Notes: generated by a model not told the origin, from the sequence alone. Shown: positions 54,544 through 63,739, counted from the stretch's first letter. The stretch is 64,000 nt of DNA from Fodinibius roseus (GCF_900129315.1 NZ_FQUS01000024.1:16305-80304); one strand, 5' to 3'. Made by a program: numbers and translations.

Positions 54544-55524
54544 ATGAAACATCTTACGATCATTGTGCCTGAGGGACAAAATAACCTGGAAAGTATCGTA
54601 GGTCCGTACAATATATTTACAAGAGCTAATAAGTACTGGGAGGAAAGCGGGCGTGAATCATTATTTGAAATTGAATTGGCCGGTATTTCAACAGAAGTGG
54701 AATTCTATGGCGACTTGTTTTCCGTAAAGCCACAGACCGATATTTCGTCTATCCCCAGAACTGATCTTATCATTGTCCCTTCACTGAATCACAATTATCG
54801 GGAAGCGGTAGAAGGAAACAAAGAGCTGATTGAGTGGATTGCCAAACAGTATAAAGACGGGGCTGAAGTGGCCAGTATTTGCACCGGTGCCTTTCTGCTC
54901 GCATCCTCCGGTTTGCTGGATGGCAAAAGCTGTTCTACCCATTGGTCTGCTGCGGATAATTTCAGAGAGATGTTTCCCCGCGTGGAAGTACAACCGGATA
55001 AATTGATTACGGATGAAGATGGGGTTTACACGAATGGCGGTGCTTATTCCTTCCTCAACCTGATGATTTACCTTGTTGAGAAATACTACGACCGGCAAGC
55101 AGCTATTTATTGCTCCAAAGTATTTCAGATTGAAATGGACCGGCAAAGCCAGTCCGAATTTATCATATTCAAAGGACAGAAAATGCACGGGGATGAACTG
55201 GTTCAACAAGCGCAAGCCCATATCGAAAGCAATGTGCATGAAAAAATATCCGTTAAACAACTGGCTTCCAGGTTTGCGGTCAGCCGACGGCAGTTCGACC
55301 GGAGGTTTATTGAAGCCACCGGAAATACGCCGTTTGAATATATACAACGGGTCAAGGTAGAGGCAGCCAAAAAGCTATTGGAAGCGGGCAGAAAAACGGT
55401 TACGGAAACAATGTATGAGGTGGGCTATTCCGACGCCAGTGCATTTCGCAGGGTATTTAAAGAAGTTACGAGTTTGTCACCCGTGGAGTATAGAAACAGG
55501 TATAATAGAGAGGCAGTGGTTTGA
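54544..55524 (+). CDS. GlxA-type transcriptional regulator (DJ-1/PfpI + AraC HTH)
   Basis: 326 residues. The N-terminal DJ-1/PfpI-like domain (about 3-185) contains LTIIVPEGQNNLESIVGPYN and the nucleophile-elbow region VASICTGAFLLASSGLLDG, with a Cys as in GlxA proteins, followed by THWSAAD. The AraC-type DNA-binding domain (about 220-322) has two helix-turn-helix motifs: ISVKQLASRFAVSRRQFDR and VTETMYEVGYSDASAFRRVF. It probably senses a small metabolite through the first domain. It is divergent from the DUF899 gene, which is a likely target. Confidence 0.9.
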   Translation: MKHLTIIVPEGQNNLESIVGPYNIFTRANKYWEESGRESLFEIELAGISTEVEFYGDLFSVKPQTDISSIPRTDLIIVPSLNHNYREAVEGNKELIEWIAKQYKDGAEVASICTGAFLLASSGLLDGKSCSTHWSAADNFREMFPRVEVQPDKLITDEDGVYTNGGAYSFLNLMIYLVEKYYDRQAAIYCSKVFQIEMDRQSQSEFIIFKGQKMHGDELVQQAQAHIESNVHEKISVKQLASRFAVSRRQFDRRFIEATGNTPFEYIQRVKVEAAKKLLEAGRKTVTETMYEVGYSDASAFRRVFKEVTSLSPVEYRNRYNREAVV

Positions 55525-55568
55525 GAAGGTGTTGACAAAGCATCCTTTGCTGTCAATGATGGGTGGCA

Positions 55569-55997
55569 TTATAATCCCAGCATAGGCAACTGCTTTACCT
55601 TATGATACATTAACGCGGCAGAAATACACCTTTTTAATACGACTTTTGGAACATGATCGTCTATTTGAAAAACAATGGCCCGATTACCTTCAAATTCAAA
55701 TACATCGGAATAAAGTCTTTTAAACGTCGGAACCAATTCGGTTGTGCATGTGAAATACATCGCATACTGTTCTGGTGTTTTTTTCTTCCAGTCAACCCGG
55801 ATAGTACTTCCGTATTTAGTTACATAACTGGGTTCGCCCCATTTTAGGGTTTCCTCTAAATGAGTTACTTCCTCGATTTCGTTTGCCGCTTCTAAGATTA
55901 TACTTCGGAGGGTTAATATTTTCTTTCGTATCGAATCGGGGTACTTATTGAAGGTCGATTCAACGGCAGGGCTGGTTTTTACCTGTACATTTTCCAT
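55569..55997 (-). CDS. DUF1801 domain protein
   Basis: 142 residues. It contains TLRSIILEAANEIEEVTHLEE, LKWGEPSYVTKYGSTIRVDW and MYFTCTTELVPTFKRLY, then RAIVFQIDDHVPKVVLKRCI, consistent with DUF1801. It is the third DUF1801-type protein in 6 kb, counting the YdeI-type one, but it is not close in sequence to the copy at 50794. It is convergent with the GlxA-type gene and upstream of the serine hydrolase gene only in position. The function is unknown. Confidence 0.82.
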   Translation of the reverse strand: MENVQVKTSPAVESTFNKYPDSIRKKILTLRSIILEAANEIEEVTHLEETLKWGEPSYVTKYGSTIRVDWKKKTPEQYAMYFTCTTELVPTFKRLYSDVFEFEGNRAIVFQIDDHVPKVVLKRCISAALMYHKVKQLPMLGL

Positions 55998-56099
55998 ACT
56001 CTGTTAAATAACGAATGAAAAGCTAAAATACCAGTTGTAGCAGGGGAAGGGAATGCTTTTCCATTTAGTACGTTTGTTAGGTTTCTCTGACTGCGGTGA

Positions 56100-57164
56100 T
56101 CACTGACTCCAGTTTACCGGAGTAAACTGAGGTTGAGACACAGAATTATCTATCTTAGCTTCAATAAGCTGCAGTAGAATTTCTTCAACATCCAGTCCAT
56201 AAACCCCTTGATTGTAATCGCGTGATGCACGGTGAACAAATACAATATCTAACTTTGGCAAAACCCATACTGATTGACTTCCTACTCCCGAGGCAAAATA
56301 GGCATCATATTGACTGAGTTCATTTGCACTTATCCACCACAAAAGGCCGTAATGTATTGGTATTTCTTTCCCTATGACATATCTGAATTTAGGTTTTGTG
56401 CTTGCTTCAATCCAGTTGGCTGATATAATTTGTTCATCTTTCCATCGCCCATTTCGCAAGTATAACAGGCCAAAACGCGCCAGATCGCGGGCAGACATCC
56501 AAATGTTATAACTTGGATGTTCTGAACGCCAGGGCTGTGAAAAATAATGTCCCCATGTAGCTTCGTAATCCTGCATACCTATTGGTTTAGCTATAAGCTT
56601 TTCAATAGCTTTAAAGACTATTTTGCCAGTTTCTTGCTCATAGATGCTTCCCAATGCATTAAAATCCCAACCATTGTAATACCACTGTTCACCTGGTTCG
56701 GCGCTGCCCGGATCAGGACCCCGTCCCTGCCGATAAACACCTGAACTGGCTGAGAGTAAGTGGACAACTTTTGCCTTCTTTTCTTTTTCCGACAAAGGCG
56801 GTTGAGCCCGAATATACAGTTCATCAAGCGTAGCTGAGGTATCAATTTCTCCTTTTTCAATGGCAATACCATATAAGCTATTAAACAGACTTTTGTAAAT
56901 TGAGGCAATAAATTCTACTTCGGCATTATGTCCCCATTCGGTAACCACCGCCCCTTTATAGATTAACATTATGGCATCAGAACCAAGTGAATCTGCAAAG
57001 TCTTTGACCTCCGCTATTTTCTTTGAAGACCATCCGGCTTGTTCGGGTGTGGCGTATTGCATCCAGGTGGAATCGGGGTAAATAAACGCTGACTGGTTTG
57101 ACTGAGCAATGCAATCAGCCGCTATAATTGTGACAAAAATAAAAAGTAGTTCTGTCCTCAGCAT
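56100..57164 (-). CDS. Exported class C beta-lactamase-fold serine hydrolase
   Basis: 354 residues with a Sec signal (ADCIAQSNQ, cleavage near residue 21). The serine-hydrolase motifs of penicillin-binding-protein-like enzymes are present: S-x-x-K in FIASIYKSLFNS (Ser88, Lys91) and Y-x-N in WYYNGWDFNA (Tyr162, Asn164). The C-terminal strand motif is represented by ASGVGSQSVWVLPKL (H/K-x-G replaced by SGVGSQ). Such proteins are esterases or peptidases more often than true beta-lactamases. The gene is A+T-rich and isolated, with a decayed gene fragment just upstream. Confidence 0.85.
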   Translation of the reverse strand: MLRTELLFIFVTIIAADCIAQSNQSAFIYPDSTWMQYATPEQAGWSSKKIAEVKDFADSLGSDAIMLIYKGAVVTEWGHNAEVEFIASIYKSLFNSLYGIAIEKGEIDTSATLDELYIRAQPPLSEKEKKAKVVHLLSASSGVYRQGRGPDPGSAEPGEQWYYNGWDFNALGSIYEQETGKIVFKAIEKLIAKPIGMQDYEATWGHYFSQPWRSEHPSYNIWMSARDLARFGLLYLRNGRWKDEQIISANWIEASTKPKFRYVIGKEIPIHYGLLWWISANELSQYDAYFASGVGSQSVWVLPKLDIVFVHRASRDYNQGVYGLDVEEILLQLIEAKIDNSVSQPQFTPVNWSQ

Positions 57165-57180
57165 AGTAATAGGATTGATT

Positions 57181-57351
57181 TTAGTTCTGATTATGTGGTA
57201 TTGCCTCTTCGAAGGCTGTAATAGGGGCCCCGCTCATAGCATCTACCACAAATCTCCAATTACCTGCATCACCTCTTCTTAAGACCGTTGCAAACTTCCC
57301 AGCCGAACGCACTAAAATGAAGCTATTTGAAATGCACCGGATATGAAACGA
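57181..57351 (-). pseudogene. 3' remnant of a SnoaL-like (NTF2-fold) gene
   Basis: Reading the minus strand from 57351 to the TAA at 57183-57181 gives about 56 codons between two stops with no start codon. They contain S-A-G-K-F-A-T-V-L-R-R-G-D and N-W-R-F-V-V-D-A-M-S-G-A-P, the typical last two strands of SnoaL/DUF4440-type proteins. The N-terminal two-thirds of such a gene are absent, so this is a truncated remnant lying between the LytTR gene and the serine hydrolase gene. Confidence 0.68.
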
Positions 57352-57413
57352 CTATTCGATGAGTGGCGGATTTCCTGAGATAGGAATGGGTATTGATGCG
57401 GTAAACGAAGCTT

Positions 57414-58187
57414 TTAAAAAGCAGTTTTAGACATCTGTTGCAGTTCTGCCTTGTATCCACCGCTGACTTTTAATTCCGTGCCGTCATGGAGTATCACGGA
57501 CCATTTGTCATTATTGCTGGTTTTCAGTTCCAGAATTTCATCTTTTTTAATGATATATGAGCGGTGAATGCGAATGAAGGCAGGCGAAAGCTCTTTGACC
57601 ATCTGTTTCATAGTTTCTCGCTTGAGGTAGGATTTATCAGAACCCTTTATATGTAGTTCAACATAATCGCCGGCTGCTTCGAGGTATATTATCTCGTCGG
57701 TCGGGATAAAGCGAATGCGGCCTTTATTTTTTATTTTTATCCGGCTTGGTAATTTCTGTCGGCCGGTTGTCTCTTGAATTGAATCAATAGCCCGGACTAT
57801 TTTACCGAGTTGCTTGCTGTCTACTGCATTTAGATTCTTTTGAACTCTCTGCAGGGCCTCATGAAACCGCGTGCTGTCAATTGGTTTCAGAAGATAATCT
57901 ACAGCATTCAATTCAAATGCCTTAATAGCATATTCATCATAAGCTGTGATAAAAATTACCTGCAGGTCGCTAATTTCATCCAGTTTGTACAGTACTTCAA
58001 GACCGGTAAGTTCCGGCATTCGAATATCCAGAAAAAGAAGGTCAGGTTGATGTTCGTTGATCTTGTCGAGTGTCTCAGAACCCGTACTGCATTCTGCGAT
58101 AATGTTGAACTTGTCATGCTCAAGTAAACGCAGACGTATATTTTCGCGGGCGAAGGATTCATCATCAGCAATAATCGTTTGAATCAT
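57414..58187 (-). CDS. LytTR-family response regulator
   Basis: 257 residues. The receiver domain (about 2-120) has ADDESFARENIRLRL, phosphoacceptor Asp54 in LLFLDIRMPELTG and IFITAYDEYAIKAFEL. The LytTR DNA-binding domain (about 150-255) has FIPTDEIIYLEAAGDYVELH and FIRIHRSYIIKKDEILEL. It overlaps the sensor kinase gene by 4 bases, so the two are translationally coupled and form a LytS/LytR-type pair. The target genes are not evident. Confidence 0.94.
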   Translation of the reverse strand: MIQTIIADDESFARENIRLRLLEHDKFNIIAECSTGSETLDKINEHQPDLLFLDIRMPELTGLEVLYKLDEISDLQVIFITAYDEYAIKAFELNAVDYLLKPIDSTRFHEALQRVQKNLNAVDSKQLGKIVRAIDSIQETTGRQKLPSRIKIKNKGRIRFIPTDEIIYLEAAGDYVELHIKGSDKSYLKRETMKQMVKELSPAFIRIHRSYIIKKDEILELKTSNNDKWSVILHDGTELKVSGGYKAELQQMSKTAF

Positions 58188-59188
58188 GGGGAAACAGGTT
58201 GTATTTCGTAGTTAGGATTATCAATAAGTTCCTGCTTAGCCTTAATGGCTGGAATTTTAATCGTCACCTTGAATCCTCCTTCTTTCCGGTAGCGGCACTT
58301 AAAAACGTAATCTTCTCTGTATATTTCCTGCAGTCGCTCTCTGGTTCTCTGCAATCCTGTTCCCAACGAAATCTTGTCAGAATTTTCATCACTTCCTGTA
58401 TCGGTTACTTCAACTTTCAAATATTTATCCTGTAACAAAACGTCAATTGACATTGTCATGGTCCCTTCCTTTGGAGCCAGGCCGTGTTGAATGGCGTTTT
58501 CTACGATGGGCTGTAAGAGCAGGGCAGGGATTTGGAGATTATAGGTCTCTTCTCGGATATTATAAATAATTTCAAGGCGATCTTTGAAGCGGTACGTTTC
58601 AATTTCAAGGTACTGTCTGACAAAGTCGATTTCTTCTTTCAGCGGCAGCATTTGTCTATCGTCTTCCTGTATGGTTGATCTCAAGTAATCGCTCAATTTG
58701 GTAATCATTTGGGCCGCATCGTTGGCCCCTTTTCTTATGACCATAGTTTGAATAGCACTGAGCGTATTAAAAAGAAAATGTGGGTGTATCTGGGCTCGTA
58801 ACGCTGTAAGCCGGGCTTGGGTGAGTTGTGATTTCATGCGCACTTCCTGAATTTGACGCTCGCGGAACTGTCGGTAATAATTGAAAGAGAAATAGGCGGC
58901 CACAATTGTCCAATAGACAAGCAGATCCAGCTGTAACCATATATCATCAAATAAGTTGACCATTTGTGCCGTGGCATGGCGATAGCTCAGCGGAATATTT
59001 TCGTTTAGAATCACGAGCCAGCATGAGTGAAAAAACAGGTGCAATAAACCGAAGCCAATGCCGACAATGAAGTGGACACAAAAACTCTTTAGTTGATTCC
59101 CTGGTTCAAAATTGAAACTCCTGCAAAGAGCTACCACGCCATAACAAGCTGGTATCCATATCATCCAGATAGGCAATGCGTACCACAA
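58184..59188 (-). CDS. LytS-type sensor histidine kinase (start uncertain)
   Basis: 334 residues as given from TTG 59188. Membrane helices (WYALPIWMIWIPACYGVVAL, HFIVGIGFGLLHLFFHSCWLV, LLVYWTIVAAYFSF) precede the His_kinase domain with ALRAQIHPHFLFNTLSAIQ, where the first His is phosphorylated, and an HATPase region with QPIVENAIQHGLAPKEGT and GTGLQRTRERL. The frame stays open upstream to 59359 and encodes another family-like helix (FNRIQWFGIICAVWTSLG then GILCAAQIYLKSLL), but there is no ATG, GTG or TTG before the TGA at about 59364. The true start is therefore unclear; an ATT start or a frameshift is possible. Confidence 0.9.
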   Translation of the reverse strand: MWYALPIWMIWIPACYGVVALCRSFNFEPGNQLKSFCVHFIVGIGFGLLHLFFHSCWLVILNENIPLSYRHATAQMVNLFDDIWLQLDLLVYWTIVAAYFSFNYYRQFRERQIQEVRMKSQLTQARLTALRAQIHPHFLFNTLSAIQTMVIRKGANDAAQMITKLSDYLRSTIQEDDRQMLPLKEEIDFVRQYLEIETYRFKDRLEIIYNIREETYNLQIPALLLQPIVENAIQHGLAPKEGTMTMSIDVLLQDKYLKVEVTDTGSDENSDKISLGTGLQRTRERLQEIYREDYVFKCRYRKEGGFKVTIKIPAIKAKQELIDNPNYEIQPVSP

Positions 59189-59359
59189 GGCGCGATAGAT
59201 TGTTACTGCACCATCATTTGCGAGTAGACTTTTCAGATAAATTTGGGCCGCGCACAGGATACCCAGGGAAGTCCAGACAGCACATATAATCCCGAACCAT
59301 TGGATACGATTGAATCCAAATAGGCCACTCCGAACTGATATATTTTTGTTGTATCTAAT

Positions 59360-59802
59360 ATTTCAAGAATTATAGGTGTACTTCGTATCTCAAAAGAGAC
59401 CTTACTTAAACTTATAGCAAGTAACTCATTTTCGGTTTGTTTTTCAATAAGGTGAAAATAATTCAAAAAAATATAAGGGTTGTCCTCAAGAAAGTACTTA
59501 CCTATAGAGATAGTCATTTAGTTGTTGAGATCGTCTGTTAATAAGGATGGAAAGGTTAGCCTTGATTAGCTGGCCTTTTCTTTGTTATTGGATAAGGTTA
59601 AGCTGTTCTTTTTTTCCGGATATTAATGCAGGGATGGTTATCTCTTTTTTGAATCAATACGTTTCCGAGGCATGATGTGTATGCATAAAAAATATGATTA
59701 AAAGCATTTGCTTTGAGCAGGCTAAGATTTCAACATAACATGTAGAGAATTCATATCTTTAATTGCTATAAACAAACTTAAAAAGGTGATATCTTCGCAC
59801 AT
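59360..59802. other. 443-bp A+T-rich intergenic region
   Basis: A 94-codon minus-strand frame (59233-59517, beginning MTISIGKYFLEDNPYIF) overlaps the 5' end of the lytS gene in another frame. I do not recognise it; it may be a separate small gene or the original 5' end of lytS after a frameshift. The rest holds no gene, and a TATCTTTAATTGC stretch (about 59753-59765) could belong to the promoter of the antitoxin-like gene. Confidence 0.35.
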
Positions 59803-60021
59803 TTGAACCGAAAAAAACACCATATAACCCTTAAGGATTTTTCACTGGAAAGTGGAAAAATATCGTTTAATGTCCTGCAGTCATCGCCGATTAAGGAGCA
59901 GTTGGACTTAAAGCGGCTTCGGGCAGAACAGGAGTATAAAGGAACAAGATTGGATAACGTAATAGGGGAATGGCCGGGAGATGAATCCATCGGAGAGTTG
60001 CTTGGAATACTTGAAAAATGA
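59803..60021 (+). CDS. VapB-like antitoxin (solitary, toxin partner broken)
   Basis: 72 residues from TTG 59803, the only reasonable start in frame. The C-terminal segment EWPGDESIGELLGILEK is typical of VapB-type antitoxins in Bacteroidota, where a W-x-G-D-E-S patch binds the PIN toxin, and the middle KRLRAEQEYKGTRLDNVIG is a charged helix. Its stop TGA overlaps the start of the toxin remnant (ATGA at 60018). The antitoxin is intact while the toxin is internally deleted. It may still act as a DNA-binding protein or against a VapC elsewhere. No close family name is certain. Confidence 0.62.
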   Translation: MNRKKHHITLKDFSLESGKISFNVLQSSPIKEQLDLKRLRAEQEYKGTRLDNVIGEWPGDESIGELLGILEK

Positions 60022-60165
60022 TGGTTACTATTGATACAAGTATACTTATCCATTTGCTTAGAGGGCCGGACCTCATTCCGGTCATTTTTAATAACCACCG
60101 ACAGATATTTTGAACATCTGGACAATGTATATATGGATTTCGTGTATATAGATCCTGACCAGTAA
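60018..60165 (+). pseudogene. vapC: VapC-type PIN-domain toxin remnant with internal deletion
   Basis: From ATG 60018 the frame gives M-M-V-T-I-D-T-S-I-L-I-H-L-L-R-G, the start of a PIN-domain toxin including its first catalytic Asp, then terminates at 60113. In the next frame 60085-60165 reads T-T-D-R-Y-F-E-H-L and ends D-F-V-Y-I-D-P-D-Q, the typical C-terminal end of VapC. The ~80 central residues with the other acidic residues are missing, and the two ends are out of frame. The gene is dead. Confidence 0.85.
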
Positions 60166-60200
60166 ACAAATAAGTTGAATATTATAGAGCAAAAAGGATT

Positions 60201-61310
60201 ATGAGTCTCAACATTTTCCACATAGCCGACTTCCATCTCGGCCGCACCTTCCGCAATTTGCCGGAGGCCCAGGACACGCTTTCTGAGGCGAGGTACACAA
60301 CCCTCCAAAAGACCATTGAGAAGGCCAATGAATTAGAGACCGATATCTTTGTCATAGCCGGGGACCTGTTTGACCGGACTTCCATGAAGGTGGGAGATAT
60401 TCGGAAAGCCGTCCGGGCAATCAATCAGTTTACCGGGGAAGTGGTATTGGTTCTGCCGGGAAACCATGACTACATCACGGCTGACAGCCAGCTCTGGGAT
60501 CGGTTCAAAAAAGAAGCCGAGGAGCACGTATTGGTGCTGGACAAAAAAAAGCCGATTGAATTGTCCGTATTTGAGCCGGAAGTAGTGGTGTATCCCGCGC
60601 CCTGTCACGCGAAGCATTCGGCGGATCATGCTATCGGATGGGTGGAGAAGATAGAAAAAGACAAGGACGCCCTCCACATTGGTATTGCACACGGGAGTAT
60701 AGAAGGAGTATCACCCGATTTTGACCAACGGTACTTTCCCATGTCCGTTCATGAACTGGAACAATCCGGTACCGATCTCTGGCTGATGGGGCATACGCAT
60801 ATCACCTGGCCGGCCCGGCCCGACAAGCGGGATATGATCTTTAATCCCGGTACCCCCGAACCCGACGGATTTTCCTGCAATCACGAGGGACGCGCTTTCC
60901 TTCATAGGGTCGGAGATGATAAAGAAATTACGACCGAGATCGTCAGCACGGGTACCTACCGGTTTGTACAGAAGAGTGAACAGATTTCATCCGCCAGGGA
61001 TGTTCAAGATCTGGTAAAACAGTTTAGCGAGGATTCCTGGCAGCAAGCTGTTTTGGAGCTGGAGGTATCCGGGAAGCTGGAGGAGGAAGCGTTTGAGGCC
61101 TGGCAGGAAAGCCGGTCAAAAATTCGTGACTCCGTATTGGAGCTTCGGCTTGATGACACTGAGGTTCGCCGGAAAGTCACTTCCGAACAAATACAGAAAG
61201 AGTTCTCCGAGGGTTCATTTCCCGAGCAACTGCTGTCCTCGTTTTCAGAAGAAGAGGAGGAAGAGGAGCTGCAGATGGCCTATGAACTGATAAAAGAGGT
61301 GCAGCAATGA
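60201..61310 (+). CDS. SbcD/Mre11-like metallophosphoesterase (YhaO-like)
   Basis: 369 residues. The calcineurin-like motifs run in order: FHIADFHLGRTF (Asp/His), VIAGDLFDR (Asp), VLPGNHDYI (Asn-His), IGIAHGS (His) and LMGHTHITWP (His pair), so the two-metal nuclease site is complete. SbcD/Mre11 proteins cut DNA ends together with an SMC-like ATPase. The last ~120 residues form a charged capping segment. Its stop overlaps the ATPase start by 4 bases, confirming the pair. It begins only 35 bp after the VapC remnant. Confidence 0.9.
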   Translation: MSLNIFHIADFHLGRTFRNLPEAQDTLSEARYTTLQKTIEKANELETDIFVIAGDLFDRTSMKVGDIRKAVRAINQFTGEVVLVLPGNHDYITADSQLWDRFKKEAEEHVLVLDKKKPIELSVFEPEVVVYPAPCHAKHSADHAIGWVEKIEKDKDALHIGIAHGSIEGVSPDFDQRYFPMSVHELEQSGTDLWLMGHTHITWPARPDKRDMIFNPGTPEPDGFSCNHEGRAFLHRVGDDKEITTEIVSTGTYRFVQKSEQISSARDVQDLVKQFSEDSWQQAVLELEVSGKLEEEAFEAWQESRSKIRDSVLELRLDDTEVRRKVTSEQIQKEFSEGSFPEQLLSSFSEEEEEEELQMAYELIKEVQQ

Positions 61311-63739
61311 TGTTGTCAAAAGTATTTCTCCATCCCTTTGCCGGAATTCAGGAGAAGACATTTAAATTCGAAGATGGACTGAATGTCCTGCTGGGGCCAA
61401 ACGAAGCGGGCAAATCCACGGTATTTCAAGCCGTGATGCATGGCCTGCTGACCACCACGTCACTGACCCGGACCAAGGTGGGAAATATTATGGGGAACCA
61501 TTTTCCCGCTGTTGGCGGAGATGTCATTCGGGTAGATCTGGAGCTCAGGAATGGCGAAAATAATATCATTCGTATTCACAAGATCTGGAAGAAAGGGAAT
61601 CGCAATGGCAGAGCTTCTTTGAAATTACCTGATGGCTCCGAAATTACGGATGAGGAAGAAGTGCAGAATCAGATTGAATCACTGCTTCCGGTTTCCCCCG
61701 CAACCCTCCGGACTATTCTGCTTGCCGATCAGTCCGGCTTGCATCGGACGATGCAGGAGATGAAGCAGGAAGGCAAAGTACGGAAAGAGCTGGGCAATAT
61801 CCTTCGACGGAACTTTATGGAAACCGGCGGGGTGTCCGTGGACCGGTTCCGGGAACTGCTCGATCAGAAATATGAGGATTATTTCAAGCGGTGGAATCGC
61901 CCGCAGCAGTATCCTGAAAACAACCGTGGTATCAAGAATCCCTATAAGGTTGGCACCGGCAAAGTTGTTGAAGCCTATTATAAGAAGGAGCAGCTCCGGT
62001 TGGACTTGGAAGAAGCCCGGCGTTTTGAAGACAATCTGGATTCATTAAATGAAATCCTGAACGCCCTCATTGCCCAGCAGGAGGAAAAGAAGGAGAAGTT
62101 TGAACGGCTCAATCCTTTAAAAAAAGGCATCCGGGAACGACAGCTTAAAGAACAAAAGTTAGCGTCAGCTCAAGAAAGAAAAGAGCGACTGCTGCACGTA
62201 AGCAAAAAATGGCCGGTCTTTGAAGATAAAATGGAGAACCTGGAGCCCAAGCTTGAAGCACGCCGGAAAAAATTGAAGGAGCTTCAGCAAGAGCAAGAAA
62301 ATGCAAAAAAGAAGCAGGATGCCGAAAAGTTAAAACAACGAATTGCTAAAGTTGAGGAGCTGGCCTCACAAGTAAAAGAAGCGAAGAGCGAACTAAAAGA
62401 GGCGCAAAAAGTAACACAAGGCGACCTTAAAAAGCTACGATCCCTTCAATCGGATAAACGACAACTACAAACGAAAATAGAAGCAGCCAAGCTTACCGTT
62501 CGCATCGAAAGTGATTCGGATCGAATGCTTCGTTATACCGAAGCCGGTCAGGATGAACAAGAAATTGAAACAAAGAGTGGTGAAACGCTCGAGCAAACGG
62601 CATCTGGTGGATTTACCCTGATAACAGATGAACTAATGGTAAAAGTGTTTTCGGGAGAAGGTGACCTTGAGGGTACGATCGAGACTCTTCAGATGAAGAA
62701 GGAAGAATTATCCAACTATTTGACAGGCCTTGAGACAGAGTCCGTTCAGGAGGCAGAGTCTTGTGCCGGGCTCTACCAAAAGAAAGAGAATGATTTAGAG
62801 CAAGCCAAAAAGGCGTATAAGAATGAGTTGGGCGATCAAAAGCTGGAGGACCTGAAAAATGAGCTCGAAGCTTTTGGGGATTTGTCCGGGATGCGGAGCT
62901 CCGAAGAGATTACGGAGGATATCGTTGAAACGAGGACAGCGTTAAACCAGCTTCAAAAAGAAGCAGAAGAAGCGGAGAGTAAGATCAAAGAATGGACGGA
63001 AAAATACGGCTCTTCCGATGATGTCATTCTTGAACTGGCTGACACCTCAAAATTGCTCAGGGATCTGCAAGGAGATCTCGATGATCTTCCTTCGCTGCCC
63101 GAGGGATACGAATCATCCGGGGAATTTATCAAAGAGGTGGAGCAACTGGATAACGATATCCAGCAGTTAAAGGAGCAGGTTTTTGCAAAGAAACAGGAGC
63201 GCACGCAGCTGGAAGCGGAAGCTCCGGATACCTCATCAGAAGAGTTGCAGAAACTACGGGAAGAAGCGGAGGCTGAATTTGAGCGTATTAACAGCCGAGC
63301 TGAAACACTGGCCCAGGTCCGCAAAAAATCGCTGGAACTGATCGAGACGATGGACAGCGACACCTATAAAGGCCTTGAAAGCAGCTTTGTGAAATGGCTG
63401 GAGCTTATGGTCGGCGACCGTTTTTCTACCGTGGATATGGATAGTGACATGCCCACTGTTTTTAAAACGCAAGAAGCTACCTCGCTGACCTACAATTTAC
63501 TTTCCCACGGGACCAAAGACACGGTAGCCTTGGCTTGGCGGTTTACCCTGTGCCAGAAATTTTTGGAAGGAGGATCCGGATTTATGATTCTGGATGATCC
63601 GATGGTGGATATTGATCCCAAGCGCAGAAAAGCTGTAGTGCAGGCTATCAATGAGTTTTCGGAGCAGTACCAAACAATTGTAATGACGTGTCATCCCGAC
63701 CATGCGGAGGAACTTAACGGAGAGGATTTAGTTATGTAG
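61307..63739 (+). CDS. SbcC/Rad50-like coiled-coil ATPase (YhaN-like)
   Basis: 810 residues. The Walker A loop is GPNEAGKST (30-38) in the AAA_23-type head, with VFQAVMHGLLTTTSLTRTK following. The central ~450 residues (about 230-690) are heptad-rich coiled coil (ARRKKLKELQQEQENAKKKQ). The C-terminal head has the signature LLSHGTKDTVALAWRFTLC and Walker B GFMILDDPMVDID (about 762-774), then IVMTCHPDHAEEL. At 810 residues it is shorter than E. coli SbcC (about 1050), and a Cys-x-x-Cys zinc hook is not visible in the coiled-coil middle. Together with the SbcD-like nuclease it should process DNA ends or hairpins. Confidence 0.9.
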   Translation: MMLSKVFLHPFAGIQEKTFKFEDGLNVLLGPNEAGKSTVFQAVMHGLLTTTSLTRTKVGNIMGNHFPAVGGDVIRVDLELRNGENNIIRIHKIWKKGNRNGRASLKLPDGSEITDEEEVQNQIESLLPVSPATLRTILLADQSGLHRTMQEMKQEGKVRKELGNILRRNFMETGGVSVDRFRELLDQKYEDYFKRWNRPQQYPENNRGIKNPYKVGTGKVVEAYYKKEQLRLDLEEARRFEDNLDSLNEILNALIAQQEEKKEKFERLNPLKKGIRERQLKEQKLASAQERKERLLHVSKKWPVFEDKMENLEPKLEARRKKLKELQQEQENAKKKQDAEKLKQRIAKVEELASQVKEAKSELKEAQKVTQGDLKKLRSLQSDKRQLQTKIEAAKLTVRIESDSDRMLRYTEAGQDEQEIETKSGETLEQTASGGFTLITDELMVKVFSGEGDLEGTIETLQMKKEELSNYLTGLETESVQEAESCAGLYQKKENDLEQAKKAYKNELGDQKLEDLKNELEAFGDLSGMRSSEEITEDIVETRTALNQLQKEAEEAESKIKEWTEKYGSSDDVILELADTSKLLRDLQGDLDDLPSLPEGYESSGEFIKEVEQLDNDIQQLKEQVFAKKQERTQLEAEAPDTSSEELQKLREEAEAEFERINSRAETLAQVRKKSLELIETMDSDTYKGLESSFVKWLELMVGDRFSTVDMDSDMPTVFKTQEATSLTYNLLSHGTKDTVALAWRFTLCQKFLEGGSGFMILDDPMVDIDPKRRKAVVQAINEFSEQYQTIVMTCHPDHAEELNGEDLVM

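Noticed and set aside
54402..54611. N-terminal 70-residue extension of the DUF899 frame
   Set aside because: The strong GGAGG site sits just before ATG 54401 and the extension overlaps the start region of the divergent regulator.
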